Below, piece after piece: positions 57,342 through 64,000 of a DNA stretch of 64,000 bases (positions within the stretch are counted from its first letter, which is position 1; every line of letters starts with the position of its first letter). The DNA is taken from contig NZ_FOXF01000010.1 of the NCBI RefSeq assembly GCF_900115655.1, positions 1 to 64,000 of the forward strand. Reading direction: 5' to 3'. Made by a program: the position numbers and the translations under genes. This stretch comes from Ruminobacter amylophilus. Its GTDB lineage: Bacteria; Pseudomonadota; Gammaproteobacteria; Enterobacterales; Succinivibrionaceae. The notes under the pieces are model-generated. The model did not search any database, was not told where the DNA came from, and worked only from the letters and a program-made list of their open reading frames with translations.

Positions 57342-58337
57342 TTAAGAAGCCGTCTGTTCTGAATCATCCGGAACAAAACTCATAGCAGTTTCAAGAACCT
57401 TAAGATCAGCCCCTTCCTTATAGTGATTCATTGCGATGTACTGTCTGTACTGTCTGCTGTTGGGACAGTTATTGAACATTCCCAGAAAATGACGTGAAAT
57501 ATGTTTTAACGCACCTCCCTGAGACAGATAATTTTCAATGTAAGGATAACAGGCTCTGATGCACTCCTTGCGGGAAAGCTTCCTTGTCTGTTTTTCCCCG
57601 AAAATCAGCTCATCAGCATCAGCAAGCATGTAAGGATTCTGATATATAGCTCTCCCCATCATTACTCCGTCAACATGTTCAAGGTGTTTCAGGGCATCAT
57701 TTAACGAATTGATATTCCCATTAATGGACAGATGCAGCTGGGGAAAATCTTTTTTCAATGCATAAACTCTCTCATAATCAAGAGGAGGCTTATCCCTGTT
57801 TTCCTTTGGACTCATTCCTTTTAAAAAAGCCATGCGTGCATGAAGAGTAACACCGTCAACGCCTGCCTGAATCATTTTATCCAGAAACGAATGTATATAA
57901 TCGTAGCTGTTCAGTTCATCTACTCCGAGTCTGGTTTTTACGGTAACAGGAATATCAACAGCATCTTTCATGGCTTTGATACAGTCACACACAAGTTCAG
58001 GTGAACGCATAAGCACAGCCCCGAACGAACCGTTCTGTACCCGGTCGGACGGACACCCCACGTTCAAATTTATTTCATCGTATCCGCGATCTTTCCCTTT
58101 TCTGGCACAGATCGCCAGGTGTTCGGGATTCGCACCGCCGAGCTGCAGTGATACGGGGTGTTCTTCCTGATTATATGCAAGATAATCTCCTTTACCGTAT
58201 ATTATCGCTCCGGTGGTAACCAGTTCGGTATACAGAAGCATATTCTTTGAAAGAATTCTGCATAAATAACGAAAATGCCGGTCCGTAAGGTCCAGCATTG
58301 GCGCAAGTGATAGTTTTGAATAATCTTTTGTTGTCAT
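57342..58337 (-). CDS. dusA: tRNA-dihydrouridine synthase A
   Basis: DusA is an FMN enzyme that reduces uridine 20/20a in the tRNA D loop. SLAPMLDLTDRHFRYLCR near the start, TELVTTGAIIYGKGDYLAY, LQLGG, and INLNVGCPSDRVQNG with the catalytic cysteine match E. coli DusA almost word for word, as do SPKENRDKPPLDYERVY and SINGNI. The length is 331. It lies convergent to the lipoprotein gene. Confidence 0.95.
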   Translation of the reverse strand: MTTKDYSKLSLAPMLDLTDRHFRYLCRILSKNMLLYTELVTTGAIIYGKGDYLAYNQEEHPVSLQLGGANPEHLAICARKGKDRGYDEINLNVGCPSDRVQNGSFGAVLMRSPELVCDCIKAMKDAVDIPVTVKTRLGVDELNSYDYIHSFLDKMIQAGVDGVTLHARMAFLKGMSPKENRDKPPLDYERVYALKKDFPQLHLSINGNINSLNDALKHLEHVDGVMMGRAIYQNPYMLADADELIFGEKQTRKLSRKECIRACYPYIENYLSQGGALKHISRHFLGMFNNCPNSRQYRQYIAMNHYKEGADLKVLETAMSFVPDDSEQTAS

Positions 58338-58365
58338 AAAAAGTAAAATCAGTCAGCAACCGGGT

Positions 58366-59163
58366 CTACTTTTTAACTTCGACGTTCTTTTCTTTCTCAG
58401 TTGCCTGTTTCTGCTGCAAATGTTCTTCGTTTATCTTGTGTATCTCATTCTTTACCCAGGTATAGGCACTGTTAACCTGATTGTCGCTCAGGCTTGCAGC
58501 TGCTTTGTTCTTCACCACAGAAGCTTCGCTCATGCTCAGTCTTATCTGCTCGATATCGCCATATCTTTTAGCCCACCAGATATAAAACTCAGCGTACTTG
58601 TAGGCATTGGCATCATTACCAAGGGTAAGGTACATTTTAGCAAGATCCAGGGAGTACTGATAGTCTTTGTTTTCAACCAGACCTGCATAAATGTCCTTGG
58701 CATACCGGTGATCATCCTGAGAATTTGTACCAAAGCTGAGGGTCTGAGCCAGCTGAACCTTGCAGCTGACACCTCCATTCTGCTCTTCATAACTGATACA
58801 GTCTCTGAAAAGCTCCATTGCCTTATCTCTGCTTCTTTCCACACCAAGTCCGTTCCAATACAGTATGGCAAGATATCTGCTGGCGGTAACCACTCCGCCG
58901 TCAACAGCCTGTTCCAGATATTTTTTAGCAAGCCCCCAGTCTCTAGGAGCTCCTTTTCCCTTAAGGTATATATATCCGAGATATTCCGCCGCCTCGGCAC
59001 TGCCCTTTTCCGCCTCATACTCACACTGCTGAACGGCGACATCATAATGAGCATGCTTCATTGCTTCTTCACAGCTTTCGCCTCCGGAAAGCTCAGCAGC
59101 ATATACAGAACCTGATGACACCAGTCCGAAACAAACGGCCATGGATAAGAAAAATTTATTCAT
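58366..59163 (-). CDS. Exported Sel1-repeat protein
   Basis: A signal peptide (cleavage near VYA, residue 22) is followed by Sel1-like TPR repeats. The clearest are AAEYLGYIYLKGKGAPRDWGLAKKYLEQA and the next unit SRYLAILYWNGLGVERSRDKAMELF; further units are less regular. Such solenoids mediate protein contacts in the periplasm. The C-terminus is a charged coiled-coil tail. Four cysteines are present in the mature part. GGAG precedes the ATG. The partner is unknown; dusA is 28 bases downstream on the same strand and may share the transcript. Confidence 0.82.
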   Translation of the reverse strand: MNKFFLSMAVCFGLVSSGSVYAAELSGGESCEEAMKHAHYDVAVQQCEYEAEKGSAEAAEYLGYIYLKGKGAPRDWGLAKKYLEQAVDGGVVTASRYLAILYWNGLGVERSRDKAMELFRDCISYEEQNGGVSCKVQLAQTLSFGTNSQDDHRYAKDIYAGLVENKDYQYSLDLAKMYLTLGNDANAYKYAEFYIWWAKRYGDIEQIRLSMSEASVVKNKAAASLSDNQVNSAYTWVKNEIHKINEEHLQQKQATEKEKNVEVKK

Positions 59164-59298
59164 ATGAGTAATCTCCAGAAAAATGCTTTCTGATTATACA
59201 ATTGTCACATTATTCAAATATGTGAATTATTTCTAAATCCTGCAAACATATTTTGACTACGCACACATGTGTACACATACCCCGCTGAATATAGATAA

Positions 59299-59868
59299 TC
59301 ATTCAGTTTTCTTATCATTCGAGGCAGCAGTTTCCGTATTTTCAGTCGCCTCATTTTCAATCAGAGCGTCAATGTCGGTCGGATTTTTTTCACGAAATAC
59401 CGCAGGATAAACCGCATCATGATCAGACCACAGTCCGGTTCCATTTGAATGAGCATCTCTTTCGAGACGAAGATACATTGAATCCTTGTTGTTTCGGTCT
59501 GACCATGCCAGTCCCTTGCGGATCATTTCACGGTTAGCATTCTGTTTTTTGTGGTAAAGTTCCCCCAGAATAGCACCGTCTCTGTTTCCTTTGATTTTTA
59601 CGCTAATCTTATCGTCATATATAAGATCCTTTAAATATTCCTTGGCTTCCGGACCATACGGCTGACCAAGTTCAGGAGCCTCTATATCTGCCATTTTTAT
59701 GAGATGTTTCTGATCCTTTGAATCAACACAATGAAACAGATTACCGTTCAGTACGGCAGTCACCACGCATGTCACGTACCTGTTGTGTTCCGTCGGTCTT
59801 GCTTCAGCCTGAGTGAAAAACAGAAAAAAAGAAGCACATACCACGGCAATATATTTTTCAATTTTCAT
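59299..59868 (-). CDS. Exported staphylococcal-nuclease-like protein, catalytic residues altered
   Basis: A signal peptide (MKIEKYIAVVCASFFLFF, cleavage near AEA) leads an SNase/thermonuclease fold: KMADIEAPELGQPYGPEAKEYL and MIRKGLAWSD match the family. Of the catalytic residues of staphylococcal nuclease, Glu43 is kept (EAPE), but Arg35 aligns with Lys, Asp40 with Glu and Arg87 with Ala (RDGAILGELY). The protein may therefore be a weak nuclease or a non-catalytic nucleic-acid or protein binder. The tail is acidic and disordered. GGGGA lies 5 bases before the ATG. Confidence 0.8.
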   Translation of the reverse strand: MKIEKYIAVVCASFFLFFTQAEARPTEHNRYVTCVVTAVLNGNLFHCVDSKDQKHLIKMADIEAPELGQPYGPEAKEYLKDLIYDDKISVKIKGNRDGAILGELYHKKQNANREMIRKGLAWSDRNNKDSMYLRLERDAHSNGTGLWSDHDAVYPAVFREKNPTDIDALIENEATENTETAASNDKKTE

Positions 59869-60065
59869 ATCAGTCCCCGCGTATCAGTGAATTCCGGATA
59901 TCATGAAAACCGGAATAATATTCAATAATTGTTATAGCTATTACAATATCACGGGAACAGAAAAAAAACATTCATCCGGACAACAGAATCCGAATATGAC
60001 CACAATTTGTTTTATGAACAAAGTAACTGAGAAAGAAAAAGTTTGATGACTCCGACAAGTGAGTC

Positions 60066-60152
60066 TGGTACCAGAAGAGGGACTTGAACCCTCACGATAT
60101 CACTACCGGCGGATTTTGAATCCGCTGCGTCTACCAATTCCGCCATTCTGGC
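60066..60152 (-). tRNA. tRNA-Leu (anticodon CAA)
   Basis: An 87-nt class II tRNA with a long variable arm. The acceptor GCCAGAA pairs with TTCTGGT (G1:U72 wobble), the anticodon stem GCGGA/TCCGC carries loop TTCAAAA with anticodon CAA, the T loop is TTCAAGT and CCA is encoded. Confidence 0.96.
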
Positions 60153-60271
60153 AAATGACAGTAGTTATGATACATTATTTTTTTATATGTGCAAGCTTTA
60201 TTATAAAATTAGACGAATTTGCCGACAAAACAGTCAAAGACAGCATTTAGCCGGCAAACTCATTAAAACTG

Positions 60272-61345
60272 CTAATTATTTCTTCTCAGCAGCACGACTG
60301 ATACCGCAAGCACAATCAGAGTCGGCATCACGGCGCCGATTATAGGAGGCACTCCGTAAAAGATGGTAAACGGAGCAAGAATCTCATTAACGGCATAGAA
60401 GGTAAATCCCACCAGAATACCGACAACTATACGTGCTCCCATTGAGGAACTTCTTAAAGGTCCGAAAATTGTACTGGATGCAAGCAGCAGTACAACCAGC
60501 ACGGTAATAGGAGATATCACCTTACGATACAGTTCAAGGATATAGCGATCAGCCTTCTGACCGTTTTTGGTTACGTAATTGATATACTCATGCAGCCCGC
60601 TGATTGACAGTTCATTGGCATGAACCCCGACTACCTCCACATTATTCGGAGTCAGGTTTATATCCCATATGTCACGTTCCTTGGTGCTGCGTGAAATAAC
60701 ATCATCCTCGTAGGAAATTATTTTAATGTCTTCCATTTCCCACTTATTATCCTTCCAGCTTCCCTTACTGGCACTCTCGGACCTGATAAGTCTCTTTGGT
60801 ATTGTACTGCTGAACACATATCTGGTAACAGACTGCAGATCACCGTCAGACATAAAATATGCAATATTTATAAAACTGTTTCCCTCACGGAACCATATAC
60901 CGCGGCTGGTTACCGCAACCTGCCCGTTGGAAACAGCCTCAGATATAAGACTCTCTGCCCTTTTTTCAAAATCAGGAACAACAAACTCACTGGTCAGCAT
61001 AATTGCAACAATGAGAGGAATCACGGATTTACACGCACTCCATACAATACGCATTTTTGATTTGCCAAGGGCCTGCATGGCAATTAGTTCGGAGGTTGAT
61101 GCCAGGTTTCCCAAAGCAAGCACCGTTCCGAGCAGAACCCCTAAAGGAAAAAACATTACTATCTGTCCCGGGACGGTCAGCAGCACGTACTGCATACAGG
61201 CAACGAAATCAAATTCTCCTCGCCCTACGTTACGCAGCTGATCCACAAATTTAATCAGAGAACTCAGTGACACCAGTCCGATGGTACAGAATACAACCAT
61301 ACTGGCAACATTACGGCCGACGTATTTATCAACTACCTTATACAC
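60272..61345 (-). CDS. lptG: Lipopolysaccharide export permease LptG
   Basis: LptG with LptF and LptB2 extracts lipopolysaccharide from the inner membrane. The protein has six predicted membrane segments around a periplasmic beta-jellyroll domain (about residues 130-260). The coupling region ELIAMQALGKSKMRI, which contacts LptB, and the final membrane helices GVPPIIGAVMPTLIVLAVSV fit the family. The length is 357 (E. coli 360). It starts with GTG overlapping the lptF stop by one base (TAGTG), so it is translationally coupled. Confidence 0.94.
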   Translation of the reverse strand: MYKVVDKYVGRNVASMVVFCTIGLVSLSSLIKFVDQLRNVGRGEFDFVACMQYVLLTVPGQIVMFFPLGVLLGTVLALGNLASTSELIAMQALGKSKMRIVWSACKSVIPLIVAIMLTSEFVVPDFEKRAESLISEAVSNGQVAVTSRGIWFREGNSFINIAYFMSDGDLQSVTRYVFSSTIPKRLIRSESASKGSWKDNKWEMEDIKIISYEDDVISRSTKERDIWDINLTPNNVEVVGVHANELSISGLHEYINYVTKNGQKADRYILELYRKVISPITVLVVLLLASSTIFGPLRSSSMGARIVVGILVGFTFYAVNEILAPFTIFYGVPPIIGAVMPTLIVLAVSVVLLRRNN

Positions 61346-62466
61346 TACTTCTTTTCCTCAATACGCTTTTTCTTACCAGCTCTCATTCTGTTGAACCATT
61401 CGGTATTGGTCAGATTGAACGGAATAGTGAATACAAACAAATAAATAACCGGAACAATGAATATTCCCGGAAATACCGGTAAATTACCTCTGGCGATACT
61501 GGATTTGAAACCGAAGGCAAACAGGTAATAACTTATGTAGATTATTATTGCCGGCAGGAATTTGGCGAAACGTCCCCTGCGGGGATTGACCATTGACAAA
61601 GGGACGACAAGCAGCGCCAGGATGCAGATGGTAATAGGCTGAACTATACGCCACTGCAGTTCGGCATAATCCTGTGAAGTACCTGACTCAAGAAGTTCAG
61701 CATTACTTTTTGTGGAAGCCTTAACCTTGTCATGGCTGCCTGAGCCTTCAGGAACCAGAGCCCTGTATTCATCAAAAAGCGATACCTTAAATTCACCTCT
61801 CTTATCAGGTCCCTCATACCTTGTGCCTCTGTACAGTGTCAGCCAGAACAGTCCGTCAGAATCATACTCTGATTTTGCACTTGCCGAAATGGTTACGGAA
61901 GGAACATTGTTACCGTCGTCAGAAGAAAAAATATAAATCTGATTCATTACATTGTAATTTCTGTCAAAATCCCCGTTGTTATCAATATAAACAACGTTGC
62001 TTCCGTTGAGCTTTATAAATTTTCCGCTGTCAATGGACAGCATAGTAGGATCGGATTTTGCCTTGTTGATAAGTTCAATCTGTCTGGATTCGCACCATGG
62101 TGAAAGAAAACACGTACAGGCCACGTTTATTACCATGTTGACCGCTATAAGCAGGGAAATGACGCCCAACAGTCTGCGATGGGAATATCCCACGGAACGC
62201 ATTACCACCATTTCACTCTGAGAACAGAAACTGCCGATTGAAAAAAGAACCGCAAGAAACAGGGACAGAGGAAGCATGAAATTGGTCATTGACGGCACTG
62301 AAAGAGCAAGTAACTGTGAAACAAGTTCTGCAGGAATACTCCCCTTGGATGCTCTTCCTATGAATTTGATAAAGGTCTGACTCATAAAGATCAGCATCAG
62401 TACCCCGAAAATGGCACCCTGAGTCTTTAAAACATCTTTGAATATGTATTTGGATATTGTATTCAC
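61345..62466 (-). CDS. lptF: Lipopolysaccharide export permease LptF
   Basis: LptF is the partner permease of LptG. It begins with the amphipathic start MNTISKYIFKDVLKTQ and has six membrane segments, a periplasmic domain (about 130-255) and the cytoplasmic coupling helix SEMVVMRSVGYSHRRLL. The length is 373 (E. coli 366). lptF-lptG order and overlap are as in E. coli, but pepA is not next to them. Confidence 0.94.
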   Translation of the reverse strand: MNTISKYIFKDVLKTQGAIFGVLMLIFMSQTFIKFIGRASKGSIPAELVSQLLALSVPSMTNFMLPLSLFLAVLFSIGSFCSQSEMVVMRSVGYSHRRLLGVISLLIAVNMVINVACTCFLSPWCESRQIELINKAKSDPTMLSIDSGKFIKLNGSNVVYIDNNGDFDRNYNVMNQIYIFSSDDGNNVPSVTISASAKSEYDSDGLFWLTLYRGTRYEGPDKRGEFKVSLFDEYRALVPEGSGSHDKVKASTKSNAELLESGTSQDYAELQWRIVQPITICILALLVVPLSMVNPRRGRFAKFLPAIIIYISYYLFAFGFKSSIARGNLPVFPGIFIVPVIYLFVFTIPFNLTNTEWFNRMRAGKKKRIEEKK

Positions 62467-62708
62467 GTTATTATCCCGAAATCCATATAAGGATAAACAC
62501 AGTTCCGATCGTCAGCTGCCGGAAACTGATTACTGCTGTTATAAAAGAATAATATACCTCCAATTCTACCACGGATTAAAGTTACTGTCCTGCTAGTACG
62601 GAAATCTGTATGGATGTTTTTCCATATACATCGGCATACCTTACGGAAAACGCACCATACAGAAAAAATCGACAAATGAACTGAGCCGCCTAAAACATTA
62701 CTACCGTT

Positions 62709-63392
62709 TTAAATCCTGACAACCTGACCGTCCGCAACCCTGTATGTTTCATCGGCATAATCACCTACGGAAGAATCATGACTTACAATCATAACTCCGA
62801 CACCTTCATCAGCTTTTTTTCTTAACAGTGAGAGCACCAGTTCCATATTGTCCTTATCAAGATCGTTTGTCGGCTCATCCGCAAAAATGAATTCAGGTTC
62901 ATTGATAAGAGACCTGGCTATGCATACTCTTCTCATTTCCCCGCCGGACAGTTCATTCGGAAAACTGTCAGCAAGTCCTGAGATATTCAAATACTGCAGA
63001 AGCTTTTCTGTTCTTTCCTTAAGTTCGGAGGTTTCTGAGGAAGCATAAAGGAAAGGAAGTCTGATGTTATCCTCAACGGAAAGACTTCCGACAGCCACAC
63101 TTCTCTGAGGAACAATACCGAATTTACGGTTTCTCAATAACGACAAATCATCGTCGCCAAGGTCGTAAATACTGCGTCCGTTGTATACGATGCTGCCTGA
63201 AGAAGGAGGAAGCATTCCGCAAATCATATTCATCAGTGTGCTTTTTCCGCATCCTGATTCACCTATGATTCGGATAATCTTTCCTGATTTCAGGCTGAAA
63301 TCGATTTTACTCAGCACGGGAATCTCTCTGATGGTTCCCCCTTTTCCCTTTCTGACATAATGCTTTTCAACGTTGCTTAGGGAAATTTCCAT
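62709..63392 (-). CDS. ABC transporter ATPase (MacB/LolD type)
   Basis: This is an ATPase of the MacB/LolD/FtsE class. Walker A is GESGCGKS, the Q loop is IVPQRS, the signature is LSGGEMRR, Walker B is FIFADEPTNDLD and the switch His is in IVSHD. The length is 227. Its start directly follows the stop of an FtsX-type permease on the same strand, so the pair forms a mechanotransmission-type ABC system. The substrate is unknown; LolD and MacB are less likely because no lolC/lolE or macA pattern is visible. Confidence 0.88.
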   Translation of the reverse strand: MEISLSNVEKHYVRKGKGGTIREIPVLSKIDFSLKSGKIIRIIGESGCGKSTLMNMICGMLPPSSGSIVYNGRSIYDLGDDDLSLLRNRKFGIVPQRSVAVGSLSVEDNIRLPFLYASSETSELKERTEKLLQYLNISGLADSFPNELSGGEMRRVCIARSLINEPEFIFADEPTNDLDKDNMELVLSLLRKKADEGVGVMIVSHDSSVGDYADETYRVADGQVVRI

Positions 63393-64000
63393 TTAATCCA
63401 CCTCTCTCAATACAGCTTCCGGTGAGGTTTTTACAACCCTGAGAACAGGAATAATCAGAACAACCAGCCCCATTAATACACTGGAAACAATCGTCAGAAT
63501 CCCCTGCAGTATAAACGAACCGTAATCTTCAAACAGGAACGGAACCTCCAGTCTTGTTTCCAGAAAATATTTGATCTGCAGAGACCAGAAAGAAGACAGT
63601 AGCACTCCTATGACTGAACCTGCGGCACAAATCAGAATGATTTCGTAAAAAATACTTATGAGCAGAGATTTTCTCGTAAACCCCAAAACCCTCAGAACCG
63701 CAAATTCCCTTTTTCTTTCATTAAGGAGCATTGAAAAGGCGAAAGCGATAATAACAAGTGCCAGTAGCCAGATAACCCCTACAACAGTCTTTATCACCAC
63801 TGTAGCCACATCCAGTTTCTCAGAGAATGACGATATCATGTGCTGGTTTTCCACAGCCCTTACGTCAGTAAAGCGTTTGTTGATTTCCTCAGTAAGTTTT
63901 CCCTTATCGTAATCTCTGCTGACCTTAATCATAACTGAAGAAATCATTTCGTCAGGGTCAGAGGAATAAGTGGTTACCCCAAGGTTCTGAGCGGATTTCA
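63393..64000 (-). CDS. FtsX-type ABC permease, C-terminal part (cut by window end)
   Basis: The frame stays open to the end of the window, so an ATG at 63947 is internal and the gene continues outside. Visible are the end of an extracytoplasmic domain and three membrane segments with the FtsX signature LNERKREFAVLRVLGFTRKSLL, then a C-terminal segment ending TSPEAVLREV. This is the layout of MacB/FtsX family permeases. It abuts the ATPase gene downstream and surely works with it. Confidence 0.85.
   Translation of the reverse strand, partial: KSAQNLGVTTYSSDPDEMISSVMIKVSRDYDKGKLTEEINKRFTDVRAVENQHMISSFSEKLDVATVVIKTVVGVIWLLALVIIAFAFSMLLNERKREFAVLRVLGFTRKSLLISIFYEIILICAAGSVIGVLLSSFWSLQIKYFLETRLEVPFLFEDYGSFILQGILTIVSSVLMGLVVLIIPVLRVVKTSPEAVLREVD

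Overview
The window is a gammaproteobacterial chromosome segment of about 64 kb that is almost entirely housekeeping. Gene content and gene order (nudF-cpdA-yqiA-parE; arcB, yhcC and gltBD together; ycaO-focA-pflB; lolB-ispE-prs; rcsF-trmO; mpl beside ppa; lptF-lptG) match Enterobacterales and Aeromonadales. The mix of a formate channel and pyruvate formate-lyase, an Arc phosphorelay, Na+-NQR maturation genes, chemotaxis genes, AT-rich spacers and an IS transposase remnant suggests a motile, fermentative, probably anaerobic relative of the Succinivibrionaceae. That placement is an inference from remembered family features and was not tested by a search.

Layout. 1-2.6 kb: end of a transposase, yfbV, trmO and rcsF, tRNA-Ala and tRNA-Gly. 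2.7-11.3 kb: rfaE2, an unknown small protein, then a minus-strand block tolC, xerD, parE, yqiA, cpdA, nudF. 11.8-14.4 kb: pyrC and arcA. 14.6-25.8 kb: minus-strand gltB-gltD-yhcC-glgC-arcB plus a separate HPt gene. 26.7-29.9 kb: a His-rich exported protein, mtnN, btuF, smrA, tRNA-Tyr. 30.1-31.9 kb: asd and a membrane-anchored unknown. 32.2-40.4 kb: ycaO-focA-pflB and lolB-ispE-prs. 40.4-46.3 kb: mpl, ppa, apbE-nqrM, proS. 46.4-51.5 kb: bioA divergent from bioB-bioF-bioC plus an exported unknown. 51.6-55.7 kb: cheR, cheV and a chemoreceptor. 56.2-64 kb: tRNA-Arg, a lipoprotein, dusA, a Sel1-repeat protein, a nuclease-fold protein, tRNA-Leu, lptG-lptF, and an ABC ATPase with a truncated FtsX-type permease.

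Functional links. The redox theme is the strongest. ArcA and ArcB, unlinked in E. coli, are convergent neighbours here. The ArcB phosphotransfer domain is cut off by two in-frame stop codons and restarted as its own gene, and one of the two E. coli redox cysteines is absent. An ArcA-box-like repeat lies before arcA, and a CRP/FNR-like site sits at about -41.5 before focA-pflB. cpdA (cAMP phosphodiesterase) bears on the same CRP circuit. apbE-nqrM point to an Na+-NQR encoded elsewhere.

I see no CRISPR array, prophage, defence island or biosynthetic cluster. The novel signals are modest and mostly regulatory or architectural: the split ArcB, possible structured RNAs at arcA, proS and the His-rich gene, an AcrR-like tandem operator before tolC, an acidic insertion in YcaO and a nuclease-fold protein lacking catalytic arginines.
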